Assembly (NCBI GenBank): GCA_913054205.1 | Contig: CAJXJM010000030.1 | Location: forward strand, 1-12,571 | Source of the DNA: an uncultured Rhodospirillaceae bacterium | GTDB taxonomy: Bacteria; Pseudomonadota; Alphaproteobacteria; Rhodospirillales; UBA2165 | Direction of reading: 5' to 3' | Length of the DNA stretch: 12,571 bases | In this document: piece after piece, positions 1-7,574 of the stretch | Position numbering within the stretch: position 1 is the first letter of the stretch | Layout of the letters: each line of letters opens with the position of its first letter | Made by a program: the position numbers and the translations under genes | Notes under the pieces: generated by a model | Told to the model about the DNA's origin: nothing | The model's input: the letters and a program-made list of their open reading frames with translations, nothing else | Database searches by the model: none

Positions 1-78
1 TTTGTCAAAGTCGCGGTTCCTTTTGCCGCATTTCAGCTTATATTGGCCTGTGCCTATGTGCTTCTGGTACTCGGTTAA
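1..78 (+). CDS. C-terminal end of an integral membrane protein (partial)
   Basis: The first frame is open from base 1 to a TAA at 76-78 and encodes 25 residues. They are almost wholly hydrophobic and include VPFAAFQLILACAYVLLVLG, which looks like the last transmembrane helix of a transporter or permease. A helix placed at the extreme C-terminus fits many secondary transporters, but the fragment is too short to name a family. The gene starts outside the window. It is followed by about 300 bases without an intact gene. Confidence 0.5.
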   Translation, partial: FVKVAVPFAAFQLILACAYVLLVLG

Positions 79-161
79 AATGTATTCTTAAAGCATATCG
101 GACACGTTTTAATCTCCAATCACGGTGCTTGGACTGATATCGATAAAATGGAAAGTGCCTT

Positions 162-183
162 CTGTTAAAATGTGATTTTACAG
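162..183 (+). other. AT-rich hairpin next to an orphan Shine-Dalgarno-like AGGAGG
   Basis: CTG-T-TAAAAT, loop GTG, then ATTTTACAG can fold into nine base pairs with one bulged T. The right arm overlaps AGGAGG at 182-187. Eight bases after that comes ATA followed by eight sense codons (SGKIIDIR) and a TAA. This looks like the first codons of a gene whose ATG became ATA and whose body has been lost, but it is too short to prove. The rest of 79-230 shows nothing recognisable. Confidence 0.25.
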
Positions 184-230
184 GAGGAACCTGCCATATC
201 AGGAAAAATCATCGACATCAGGTAAGTGTC

Positions 231-309
231 TAATGGCCGCTTTTGGCTAAAAGCGGACTAAACCGGGTGTACTAAATTGCGTCCGCTCTACCCCCGAAAG
301 CAGACATTA
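231..309. repeat. Nested palindromic intergenic element (REP/MITE-like)
   Basis: The outer arms are TAATGGCCGCTTTTGG (231-246) and CCGAAAGCAGACATTA (294-309), which are reverse complements at 13 of 16 positions. Inside them AGCGGAC (252-258) pairs perfectly with GTCCGCT (281-287). The left arm can also fold locally as CCGCTTTT-GGCT-AAAAGCGG (237-256), a perfect 8-bp stem. The element ends just before transposase similarity begins at about 318, so it may mark the old insertion or rearrangement edge. It encodes nothing evident. Confidence 0.5.
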
Positions 310-317
310 TCGGCATA

Positions 318-920
318 ACGTACCGAGCTGCACGAGCGGATGAAAGAGCTTGGTCTCAAGCTTGTCGCCCAAAGCTGTGTAAATTGGCGAGGTCAGCGTG
401 GTTGCGCCGCACAGTGGCGAGGAAGCTCAGGTTGAACTGGTCACCCGAGCAGATCGCCGGGTGGCTTAAAAGAACGTATCCCGGAGATGAGGTTTGTCAC
501 GTGTCACATGAGACGATCTATCGCAGTTTATTCGTTCAAGCCCGCGGTGTGCTTAAGAAAGAGCTGGTTCAGCACCTTCGGTCAAAGCGCACCATCCGCC
601 GTTCCAAACACGCCACCCAGAAAGGCAGCGACCATGGGCAGATCAAGAATATGATCTCGATCCGTGAACGCCCGGCCTCGGTTGAAGATCGGGCCGTGCC
701 AGGACATTGGGAAGGTGATCTGATTGCAGGATCAAAGAACAGCCATATCGCAACCTTGGTAGAACGTCATACGCGCTATGTCATGTTGGTGAAGGTGACC
801 AGCAAGGATACTCAAACGGTTGTGTCTGCCCTTACCAGGCATGCCAAGAAATTACCGACAGAACTCTACAAATCTCTAACCTGGGATCGGGGCAAAGAGC
901 TTGCGGCTCATCAGCAGTGA
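318..920 (+). pseudogene. IS30-family transposase, truncated at both ends
   Basis: Transposase similarity starts at about 318, in the frame of and upstream of the first in-frame start at 384, with YRAARADERAWSQACRPK, a stretch typical of IS30 proteins just after the helix-turn-helix. It continues through NWSPEQIAGWL, HVSHETIYRSL and RAVPGHWEGDLI, which carries the first catalytic Asp (near 717), to LTWDRGKELAAH with the second Asp (near 885). It stops at 920. The N-terminal DNA-binding domain (roughly 80 residues) and the C-terminal third with the catalytic Glu are missing, and no terminal inverted repeats were found. What remains has no internal stop or frameshift, so decay was by deletion at the ends and may be fairly recent. 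The remnant cannot move itself. Confidence 0.9.
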
Positions 921-1126
921 AAGATGGCAAACCAATGCTGTCTGTACCAACTCAGAAAATTGCGCCGAAACCGGGCAAGCGTTTCGGTGGAGCTGTCATG
1001 ACACTTGAATTTTCAGCAGGTGATAAGAAGGGTTTCTATCGCCCGACGCTGGCCTTGCTCGCAGATCCGAGTGATCTTAGCAGTGGTGACGGATCAACCT
1101 ACACATACACAATTATTGTCGAATAG
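917..1126 (+). pseudogene. Hypothetical C-terminal gene fragment abutting the IS30 remnant
   Basis: The frame opens with GTG at 917, overlapping the transposase stop, and runs 69 codons to TAG at 1124-1126. It reads smoothly as a soluble, beta-rich C-terminus (KRFGGAVMTLEF, then STYTYTIIVE). There is no Shine-Dalgarno sequence suited to the GTG and no signal peptide. The sequence before 917 belongs to the transposase, so this is best read as the tail of a gene whose front was lost when the IS30 junction formed. I do not recognise the family. It ends 111 bp before soxF on the same strand. Confidence 0.4.
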
Positions 1127-1237
1127 AGCTCCGAGACAAGGGCTGGTTATGCGCAGTAATTGGCCCTTATTCTTTCCGATAGATGCAGAATAGAATACAC
1201 TCTAACAAAGTTCGAACAACATTTGAAAGTTTGCAAT

Positions 1238-2536
1238 ATGGCGGGATTATCGCGGCGTCATTTCAACACCCTCGTGGGCGCATCCGCTCTATCCACGCTT
1301 CCTTTGCCAGCGATCGCCACAAATCATAAAGCAGAGTTGCCCAATCCTATCGGGCCGCGCGTTGTCATTGTCGGCGGTGGATGGTCCGGGCTTTCCATCG
1401 CCAAATATCTAGGTGAAGCCGACCGCAATATTGATGTCGTATTAATCGAACGCCGTAAGTTTTTTCATTCATTGCCCTTAAGCAATCTTTGGATTGGCGG
1501 CTTGTTACCGCAGTCCAAACTAACCTACCGGTTTGAAGATGCAGCGAAACTTGGCGGCTACACATATTTTAATGCGAGTATGACCGATTTAGATCGCAAC
1601 AAAAGGCGCGTAGAAACAGATCAAGGCTGGATCGACTACGATTACCTCGTTTTGGCGCCCGGTGTCGATTATGATTATGGCTCCTTTGGTGTGAAGGACC
1701 CGGCTGCGATCTCAGCGCTTAAGAATAAATATCCAGCGGGTTTTGTTTCTGTCGAAGAACAACTCTCCCTCATCAAGCAACTCGATCGATTTGAAAAAGG
1801 TATATTTGTGCTGACGGCACCGCCCGGCATTTATCGCTGTGCAGCATCGCCTTATGAGCGGGCGTGCCTGATTGCAGCAACATTCAAAAAACGAAAACTA
1901 AAGGCGAAAGTCGTGCTGATCGATTCTCGTGAGGAGCCTGCAGTTAATGGAGAAGGTTTTCTCGCAGCCTTCGAAGACCTCTATGGTGACGTGATCGAGT
2001 ATAGGAATTCAACAGGTATTGAAGGCGTCGATCCAAAGTCAAAAACTATCAAAACGGATTTTGACGACATTAAGTTTGATGGTGGGGCAATTTATCCTAG
2101 AACTCGAGCATCAACATTGATCGAACGATTTGGTCTCAACGATCCTGAGAGCCCGCAAAAGGAGGCTAAGATTGATCCGTTCAATTACAACGTCATTGGT
2201 GACGAACGCGTTTATGTCACCGGTGATTGCCGCCCGATGCCATTCTCCAAAAGTGCCAGTGTCGCGAATAGCGAGGGCAAACACGTTGCTAAAGTTATTG
2301 CGGCGCGGCTTCAAGGGCGTGAGGCGAAATGGGTGACGCCGGAATCGGTCTGCTATTCCATGGTGAATACCAGACCTCAGGAAGCTATTTTGTCGCGCTC
2401 GTTCTATCGTTTTGATTCTAAAACCAAACAATGGGCATTTGATCCTAAATCAAAGCCTTATAACATCCGCAGCGAAACCTTCGGTAGGGAGGCCCATACC
2501 TGGGGTGATGCACATTTCCGTGAGTTATTTGGCTAA
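1238..2536 (+). CDS. soxF: SoxF, flavocytochrome c sulfide dehydrogenase flavoprotein subunit
   Basis: This periplasmic FAD protein of the FccB/SoxF family is expected to oxidise sulfide and pass electrons to a c-type cytochrome (SoxE/FccA), which is not in the window. I start it at ATG 1238 rather than an in-frame ATG at 1160. That gives 432 residues and places a twin-arginine signal (SRRHFNTLVGASALS) at the N-terminus, with a weak GAAAG eight bases upstream. Visible features are the dinucleotide-binding motif VVIVGGGWSGLS (residues 42-53), Cys201 in PPGIYRCAASPYERAC, the late FAD motif around VTGDCRP (328-333), and Cys372 in VCYSMV. Cys201 and Cys372 match the redox-active disulfide pair of FccB. 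The cluster context supports SoxF over a generic NAD(P)/FAD reductase. It is followed by soxW on the same strand. Confidence 0.88.
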   Translation: MAGLSRRHFNTLVGASALSTLPLPAIATNHKAELPNPIGPRVVIVGGGWSGLSIAKYLGEADRNIDVVLIERRKFFHSLPLSNLWIGGLLPQSKLTYRFEDAAKLGGYTYFNASMTDLDRNKRRVETDQGWIDYDYLVLAPGVDYDYGSFGVKDPAAISALKNKYPAGFVSVEEQLSLIKQLDRFEKGIFVLTAPPGIYRCAASPYERACLIAATFKKRKLKAKVVLIDSREEPAVNGEGFLAAFEDLYGDVIEYRNSTGIEGVDPKSKTIKTDFDDIKFDGGAIYPRTRASTLIERFGLNDPESPQKEAKIDPFNYNVIGDERVYVTGDCRPMPFSKSASVANSEGKHVAKVIAARLQGREAKWVTPESVCYSMVNTRPQEAILSRSFYRFDSKTKQWAFDPKSKPYNIRSETFGREAHTWGDAHFRELFG

Positions 2537-2621
2537 AGTTTGTATTTTGTAAAATTAGAAATTACTAGTTACTAGAATTAGTGTAAAAAAACACATGGCT
2601 GAGTCAGCGGAGGATGAAAAC

Positions 2622-3281
2622 GTGAAAACGTTCAAGATAATAGGATTGTTATTGATAGCGGCTTTTTTGACTATCGGGCCCGCTAATCCACTGCTGGCTA
2701 AAGGTGAGAAACTGCCGAAACCGACTATTAGCGAAGACGGCATCTACCAACAAAAATGGTTTCATGACAGCTTTCTTGATCTTAAAGAAGACCTCGCTGA
2801 GGCCAAAGCTAAAGGTAAGCGCTTGGCGATCTTTTGGGAGCAAAAGGGGTGCCCTTATTGCAAACGTACTCATGAAGTAAATTTGCGTATCCCAAAAATC
2901 GTAAAATTCATCACTGACAATTTTGTCGTGATTCAATTGAACTTATGGGGCGATAAAGAAGTCACCGATTTCGATGGTGACGTTACGACTGAAAAGAAAC
3001 TATCTCAGAAATGGGCCGTGCGGTTTACGCCCACCATACAGTTCTTTCCGAATGATCTCAAAACGGTTGGTAATAAAAGTGGTCGCAAAGCAGAGATCAT
3101 GAGGATTCCCGGCTACTTCAAACCGTTTCATTTTTATATGCTTTTTAAATACGTGCATACCAACGGCTATAAATCTGAACCCAACTTTCAACGTTGGATC
3201 AGCGCCGAAGGAGATAAACTGCGTGCTAAAGGCGTGGATATCGACAAACAGCTTTGGGCTGATGACCTGCTGTTTTATTAA
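2622..3281 (+). CDS. soxW: SoxW-type exported thioredoxin
   Basis: A thioredoxin-fold protein of 219 residues with a Sec signal peptide (MKTFKIIGLLLIAAFLTIG). The active site is GCPYCK with Cys77 and Cys80, and FTPTIQFF carries the expected cis-proline. I choose the GTG at 2622: GGAGG lies at 2609-2613 with an 8-base spacing, and the signal peptide begins exactly there. An ATG at 2595 would add nine acidic residues ahead of the signal. The protein should work in the periplasm with CcdA/SoxV, keeping SoxYZ or other Sox thiols reduced. It lies 85 bp after soxF, likely in one transcript. Its TAA overlaps the stop codon of the convergent ccdA gene. Similar lipoprotein-like or DsbD-type thioredoxins are alternatives, but the context favours SoxW. 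Confidence 0.82.
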   Translation: MKTFKIIGLLLIAAFLTIGPANPLLAKGEKLPKPTISEDGIYQQKWFHDSFLDLKEDLAEAKAKGKRLAIFWEQKGCPYCKRTHEVNLRIPKIVKFITDNFVVIQLNLWGDKEVTDFDGDVTTEKKLSQKWAVRFTPTIQFFPNDLKTVGNKSGRKAEIMRIPGYFKPFHFYMLFKYVHTNGYKSEPNFQRWISAEGDKLRAKGVDIDKQLWADDLLFY

Positions 3282-4015
3282 CCCACCTGCGTGAAAACCG
3301 GAAAAGTTTCCAGCAGCCAATTGGCACCTTCAGCGATGTCTCCGGTAAAAATCGCAATCCCGGTGATGATGAGGAGGCCGCCAATCGTGAGTTCCACCTT
3401 CCGCATTTGACTTCGGAAGCGAGCTAGGAATTTCATGAACGGTTTGACAGCGAAGGCAGCGGCCAGGAACGGTATGCCGAGACCTGCCGCATAAACCGTC
3501 AACATCGATACGCCGTAAGCCATGGAATCACCCGAAGCGGCAACCATCAAGACCGACGCTAGAATTGGGCCAACACATGGCGTCCAACCGAAAGCAAAGG
3601 CCAGACCTAGGATGTAAGAGCCGATTAAACCAGCAGGCTTGTTTTCAAGATGGAAGCGCTTTTCGAAGTTCAAAAAGCTAATGCGAAAAACGCCGACGTA
3701 ATGCAGTCCGAAGATTACAATAATCACACCCGCAATTTGGCCCAGTATTAAAGAGTTCTGAGCGATCAGGACACTGACTGCCGTCGCGGTTGCTCCAAGG
3801 GATATAAATACCGTTGAAAAACCTAGAACAAACGCGATGGCCGCATAAAATACGCGTTTCTGTGTGGCGGAATCGATGCCGTCTTCTTCGGTTAATTCCT
3901 TGAGCGAAGTGCCACCCAAAAAACTAATATAGGCTGGGATAAGCGGTAATACGCAGGGCGAAACAAAGCTCAAGAGGCCTGCTATGAGAGCGCCAAAATA
4001 GGTTATTTCTATCAT
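3278..4015 (-). CDS. soxV: CcdA/SoxV membrane thiol-disulfide transporter
   Basis: This inner-membrane protein of the CcdA family (short DsbD core, 245 residues) carries reducing equivalents from cytoplasmic thioredoxin to periplasmic partners. About six hydrophobic helices are visible. The two essential cysteines sit in the conserved motifs FVSPCVLPLIPAY (Cys21) and GWTPCVGPILAS (Cys147). In a sox operon this protein is SoxV, which feeds electrons to SoxW or SoxS and so to SoxYZ. It starts 16 bp after soxB and shares its transcript. Its TAA overlaps that of the convergent soxW by four bases with no terminator between them, so each transcript probably runs antisense into the other gene. A role in cytochrome c maturation as plain CcdA is possible too, since SoxA and SoxX need heme attachment. 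Confidence 0.87.
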   Translation of the reverse strand: MIEITYFGALIAGLLSFVSPCVLPLIPAYISFLGGTSLKELTEEDGIDSATQKRVFYAAIAFVLGFSTVFISLGATATAVSVLIAQNSLILGQIAGVIIVIFGLHYVGVFRISFLNFEKRFHLENKPAGLIGSYILGLAFAFGWTPCVGPILASVLMVAASGDSMAYGVSMLTVYAAGLGIPFLAAAFAVKPFMKFLARFRSQMRKVELTIGGLLIITGIAIFTGDIAEGANWLLETFPVFTQVG

Positions 4016-4031
4016 CGTTCAAGTACCACCT

Positions 4032-5717
4032 TTAAACGCCAGTAACTTTGATGGCTGTATTTTCGGCGACGGTGACCGATTTCTTATTCTTAATGTATTT
4101 ACTGACAAGATCATAAATCGCAGGGCCTTTGGTTCCCTCATTAACAGATGCCCAGCCACCCACGATATATGTTTTGGCTGCATCAATAGGCTCACCTGTT
4201 TTTAACAACGTCATATTTGAGATGCGGGAGCCGATCTTTTTGCCGATGTCAAAGTGATAGCCCATGCCGCCAACGCGCACCATATCGCCGCCTTGTTGGA
4301 GATAGGGGTCGGGATTAAACAAATTGTCGCCAACGTCTTCGAGGATTTCTTTTATGAATTTTCCGGTCATCTCGTTGCGGTAGACGGCAGGATAGGTGAG
4401 CGCGGTTTGAGAATAGATTTCTTCGACACGAATATCCTGGCCTGGCAACAGCGTCGCACCCCAGCGGAAACCCGGCGATAAAGAAATCTGCGTGTCGCGC
4501 TCTTCCATGATTGCTTGATTGATCAGATCATCGAATGTGCCATTAAAATTTCCGCGCCGATAAAGTAGGCTTTCAGTTCTGCCGAGCACTGTATTGATTG
4601 TTTTCTCAAACGGCGCACGAACCTTTCGAATAACTTCTGCAATCTCGGGGTCGGGTTTGATGGCATCTGAGAAAATCGGCATGAGCTTGTAGCGAAAATT
4701 TGTGACCTTTTTGTTTTTTACTTCAAGATCAAGACGGCCTAAGAATTTTCCGTGGCTGCCGGTGGCAATCAGGATTGTGTCTTTAACTTTGATGGCCGCA
4801 GGAATCGCATCATGGGTGTGACCTGTTAGAATGACATCGATGCCGGATATCCGTGAGGCCAGTTTACGATCAACGTCGAAGCCATTATGACTTGCGAGGA
4901 CTACCAATTCAGCGCCGCCTGCTTTGGCTTTTTTGATGCTCTCAATCAGTTTTTCTTCCTGGATACCGAAAGACCAATTGGGAATTAAATAGCGTGGATT
5001 GGCAATCGGCGTGTAGGGGAAAGCTTGCCCGATAACGCCAATTTTAACTCCGCCTTTTTCAAAGAAGGCGACATCTTTAAAAACCGGCTCGTCCCATTCT
5101 GTATCTTTTACATTTCCAGCGAGAAATGGAAAATTGAGTTTTTCGATCAGCTCTTTGACCCGCTCGGCACCATAGGTGAATTCCCAATGCGCGGTCATGA
5201 GCTCGACGCCCATGGCATTCATCACCTCTACCATATCCTCGCCGCGGGTCTGCAAAGACGTATAGGAGCCTTGCCACGTATCACCGCAATCTATGAGCAA
5301 GGTGTTGCTGCTGCGCTCTGCTCGAATGGCTTTGATCAGCGTTGCCATTTGCGCCATGCCACCTATACGGCCATAGGAATTACTCAGCGCAACATGATCG
5401 GTGCTCGAAAAAGCATAGGCTTCAGGAGAGCCAGCTTTTAATTCGAAATAGCGCAAAAAATCTTTGCCGGTAATGTGAGGCGGTAATCCATGCGCATTGC
5501 CGACACCAAAATTCATGGAAGGCTCGCGGAAATAAAGCGGCATCAGCTGCGCATGACAATCGGTGAAATTTAAGAGCGTGACTTGGCCAACGGGCGAAAA
5601 TTCAAGCAGCTTTTCTTGGGTAATTTTTTGTTGAGCTGCCAATTTTGCAAATGGCGCACCGCCCATCAAAGCGGCAGTGGCAGCGGTGACTTGAAGAAAA
5701 TCTCGGCGCGTTAACAT
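4032..5717 (-). CDS. soxB: SoxB, thiosulfohydrolase (sulfate-releasing metallohydrolase)
   Basis: SoxB hydrolyses the terminal sulfone from cysteine S-thiosulfonate on SoxY and releases sulfate. It belongs to the 5'-nucleotidase/metallophosphatase superfamily and uses a dinuclear manganese site in the periplasm. The 561 residues match the usual family length. The start ATG at 5717 gives a twin-arginine signal, TRRDFLQVTAATAALMGG. Metal and active-site motifs appear in order: NFTDCHAQL (Asp53, His55), LIDCGDTWQGS (Asp146), AGNVKDTEW (Asn202), LASHNGFD (His277) and LTGHTHD (His300, His302). SoxB signatures such as PLYFREPSMNFG and MTAHWEFTYG separate it from ordinary nucleotidases. It lies 89 bp after soxA; that gap contains a terminator-like hairpin, so soxB may be expressed below soxXYZA. 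Confidence 0.95.
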   Translation of the reverse strand: MLTRRDFLQVTAATAALMGGAPFAKLAAQQKITQEKLLEFSPVGQVTLLNFTDCHAQLMPLYFREPSMNFGVGNAHGLPPHITGKDFLRYFELKAGSPEAYAFSSTDHVALSNSYGRIGGMAQMATLIKAIRAERSSNTLLIDCGDTWQGSYTSLQTRGEDMVEVMNAMGVELMTAHWEFTYGAERVKELIEKLNFPFLAGNVKDTEWDEPVFKDVAFFEKGGVKIGVIGQAFPYTPIANPRYLIPNWSFGIQEEKLIESIKKAKAGGAELVVLASHNGFDVDRKLASRISGIDVILTGHTHDAIPAAIKVKDTILIATGSHGKFLGRLDLEVKNKKVTNFRYKLMPIFSDAIKPDPEIAEVIRKVRAPFEKTINTVLGRTESLLYRRGNFNGTFDDLINQAIMEERDTQISLSPGFRWGATLLPGQDIRVEEIYSQTALTYPAVYRNEMTGKFIKEILEDVGDNLFNPDPYLQQGGDMVRVGGMGYHFDIGKKIGSRISNMTLLKTGEPIDAAKTYIVGGWASVNEGTKGPAIYDLVSKYIKNKKSVTVAENTAIKVTGV

Positions 5718-5757
5718 GATTTGAAGTCTACCAATAAAAGATCACGAAGATGTAGAT

Positions 5758-5794
5758 AAAAAGAGGGCGGCATCCAAGTTGGAGTACCGCCCTC
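5758..5794 (-). terminator. Intrinsic-terminator-like hairpin between soxA and soxB
   Basis: Read on the minus strand (the sox coding strand), GAGGGCGG at 5794-5787 pairs perfectly with CCGCCCTC at 5770-5763. An inner TCCA/TGGA stem extends the hairpin. TTTTT at 5762-5758 follows immediately. This is the classic form of a Rho-independent terminator. It sits inside the sox operon, 13 bases past the soxA stop and 41 bases before the soxB start. It probably gives partial termination, or stabilises the 3' end of a soxXYZA transcript. Confidence 0.75.
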
Positions 5795-5806
5795 ATTTAA
5801 ATCAAT

Positions 5807-6667
5807 TTAATTGCGGACGGATGGGGTTTCCCAATTAAGTCCAAGCGCACGCTGCATGAGATAGAATTCGAGGTTGGTATATTCCTCTGATCCTCGTTTG
5901 TAGGGTTTCGCACGAACGTTTTTATTGCAACCAACGAAACGACGGTGAATGGATCCGGGCTTCTGCCATTTCAAACGATAGGTTGGAAAGCCATTTGGCA
6001 TTCCCATGCTGAGGACGTTGGAGCGTGCCATATTGCCAGCATTGTCTTCATGACATTGCTTGCACGACATGTCCAACAGGCCGCGGCGCTGTTCAAAAAA
6101 CTTTTTTCCTTTGGCCAAGAACGGAGCAAGGGTCGTCCGATTTTGGTCGTTGATGATGCTTTTCACGGGTGTGCTGCGAGACTGAAGCTTCACATAGATG
6201 GCCATCGCCAACATGTTTTCAGATTCCCACTTCCACTTTTTCGCGCCCATTTTTTCGCCGAGATGGCGATTGAGGTAGGCTTGAATGGCGATCATCTTTT
6301 TGGTCTTCGGATCATAACGCGGGAAGGTGTTAGCAACACCTTTCATCGATTTAGCAGCCGAACTGTGGCAGGAGGCACAAGATTTTCCGGCAGTACCGTT
6401 AACTTTATTCCAAAGTGATTCGCCTGTATCAACCCAAACAAAGCCCGGGTTTGCAAAGTCATCATCCTGCATATCGCGGGTCTGCGAAGTCATATAGACG
6501 TAGCCACTATTTTTGTCGCCGACCATATAGTTCTTGTTGCGTGGGTCTTTGGCACGTTTTTCGGCTTCATTCATTTGCGCATTTGCACTGGATACGCTAA
6601 GTGCAAATCCCGAAGTAAATCCGAGGCCGATGATGGCGATTGCTGAAAGTACTTTTCTGCCAATCAT
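5807..6667 (-). CDS. soxA: SoxA, diheme c-type cytochrome subunit of SoxAX
   Basis: SoxA and SoxX form the periplasmic SoxAX cytochrome that joins thiosulfate oxidatively to the carrier cysteine of SoxY. I start at ATG 6667: AGGAG lies seven bases upstream and a Sec signal begins there (MIGRKVLSAIAIIGLGF, cleavage near SSANAQ). An in-frame TTG at 6694 would only add nine residues. The mature protein has two heme-binding motifs, CASCH (Cys97-His101) and CKQCH (Cys202-His206), so it is the diheme form. Cys247 in RRFVGCNKNVRA is the known active-site heme ligand of SoxA, modified to a persulfide in characterised proteins. The length of 286 residues is normal. It follows soxZ by 40 bp, and a terminator-like hairpin lies just downstream. 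Confidence 0.94.
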   Translation of the reverse strand: MIGRKVLSAIAIIGLGFTSGFALSVSSANAQMNEAEKRAKDPRNKNYMVGDKNSGYVYMTSQTRDMQDDDFANPGFVWVDTGESLWNKVNGTAGKSCASCHSSAAKSMKGVANTFPRYDPKTKKMIAIQAYLNRHLGEKMGAKKWKWESENMLAMAIYVKLQSRSTPVKSIINDQNRTTLAPFLAKGKKFFEQRRGLLDMSCKQCHEDNAGNMARSNVLSMGMPNGFPTYRLKWQKPGSIHRRFVGCNKNVRAKPYKRGSEEYTNLEFYLMQRALGLNWETPSVRN

Positions 6668-6707
6668 ATTAAGTCTCCTGTTAAATGCTCCCAACGGGTC
6701 ATTCGGT

Positions 6708-7031
6708 TTATTTCACCGCGACCTTTTTGGATGTTGTTACAGTTTTACCTTTGTCATCCGTCCACGTGAATTTGAACGTGCCGCTTTCTTCCACCCTTGC
6801 ATAGAAGGCAAAGTAGGGGTTGGCGGAAACAGCAGGATGAAAATCCGCAGTAATAACAGGCTTGCCGTTAAAGGTTGCCTCAACTTTGTTTATAATGAAG
6901 CGCGGAATCTTGCCGCCCTTTTTGTTTTTACGCTGACCCGTTTCCATTTTGTGAGGGATCAATGTTTTGATTTGAACTACCTGTCCTTTATTGACGGAAT
7001 TAGGTAGTTTGACGCGAGGTTTTCTAGCCAT
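6708..7031 (-). CDS. soxZ: SoxZ, sulfur carrier complex subunit
   Basis: SoxZ pairs with SoxY to form the periplasmic carrier on which sulfur intermediates are processed. This protein has 107 residues and the family features RVKLPNSVNKGQVVQIKTLI at the start, TADFHPAVSANPYFAFY in the middle, and a beta-sandwich ending FKFTWTDDKGKTVTT. It has no signal peptide, as is normal for SoxZ, which is exported bound to Tat-targeted SoxY. The start ATG has GAGG about ten bases upstream. It lies 20 bp after soxY, consistent with coupled expression. Confidence 0.94.
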   Translation of the reverse strand: MARKPRVKLPNSVNKGQVVQIKTLIPHKMETGQRKNKKGGKIPRFIINKVEATFNGKPVITADFHPAVSANPYFAFYARVEESGTFKFTWTDDKGKTVTTSKKVAVK

Positions 7032-7051
7032 TTTCTAATATCCTCTTCTGA

Positions 7052-7537
7052 TCAACCGCCGCAGCCGCCGATGGTGACTTTGACTAATCTAGAAACACGA
7101 TGGACGGAGCCATCATTCATTACCGCAACAGCGACAACATTCTGGGTTTTAGACAGACGCATCCGGGTGGAGACCTCTGCTTTGCCGGAAGCCAGCGTCA
7201 AATGAAAGGACGCAACTTCAGGATTTGGGTTTTTGTCAGCCGCGACATGGATGGACTTAACATAATTGTCAGCCGTCATTGGGCTATCGACACGGACGGT
7301 AAGCGGAACGGTCGCACCATTCTCTGCAATATCAGGCATTTTCAAACTGATTTTGCCTGATTTGTAGGAAGACGTGCCGCTGAGCGTGCTGATGAGCTTG
7401 GCAGCAGATTCTGGCGTCGCCATTGCAGGAGCACTGACAACTGCGCCGGTAGCTGCAGCAATCGTACCCAATCCAAGAAGCTTCAAGACGTCTCGCCGCT
7501 CCATGGTTTGTTTATGTTTAAGTGTAGAATTCGACAT
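7052..7537 (-). CDS. soxY: SoxY, sulfur carrier protein with C-terminal GGCGG arm
   Basis: SoxY holds the sulfur intermediates covalently on a cysteine at the tip of a flexible C-terminal arm. The protein ends VTIGGCGG, so the carrier is Cys159, the third residue from the end. The N-terminus has a Tat-like signal (MERRDVLKLLGLGTIAAAT) preceded by an 11-residue extension. The ATG at 7537 has GGAGA seven bases upstream, which supports the longer start. The 161 residues are otherwise one Ig-like beta domain, typical of SoxY. The Tat signal should carry SoxZ out as a passenger. It lies 37 bp after soxX and 20 bp before soxZ. Confidence 0.95.
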   Translation of the reverse strand: MSNSTLKHKQTMERRDVLKLLGLGTIAAATGAVVSAPAMATPESAAKLISTLSGTSSYKSGKISLKMPDIAENGATVPLTVRVDSPMTADNYVKSIHVAADKNPNPEVASFHLTLASGKAEVSTRMRLSKTQNVVAVAVMNDGSVHRVSRLVKVTIGGCGG

Positions 7538-7574
7538 TTAAAATCTCCAAATTACACGATTGTAAAATCGTCTG

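Noticed and set aside
1160..1237. N-terminal extension of soxF from an earlier ATG
   Set aside because: The extra 26 residues precede and would mask the twin-arginine signal. ATG 1238 gives a normal exported SoxF.
2111..2431. Minus-strand 106-codon frame within soxF
   Set aside because: It is antisense to conserved SoxF motifs and has no independent support.
2562..2575. Tandem TTACTAG repeat (two copies) between soxF and soxW
   Set aside because: It is only two short copies in AT-rich spacer. It may be chance and does not form a good hairpin or a known site.
5025..6418. Plus-strand frames of 138 and 157 codons opposite soxB and soxA
   Set aside because: They are shadows of strongly supported minus-strand genes, without ribosome binding sites or recognisable motifs.
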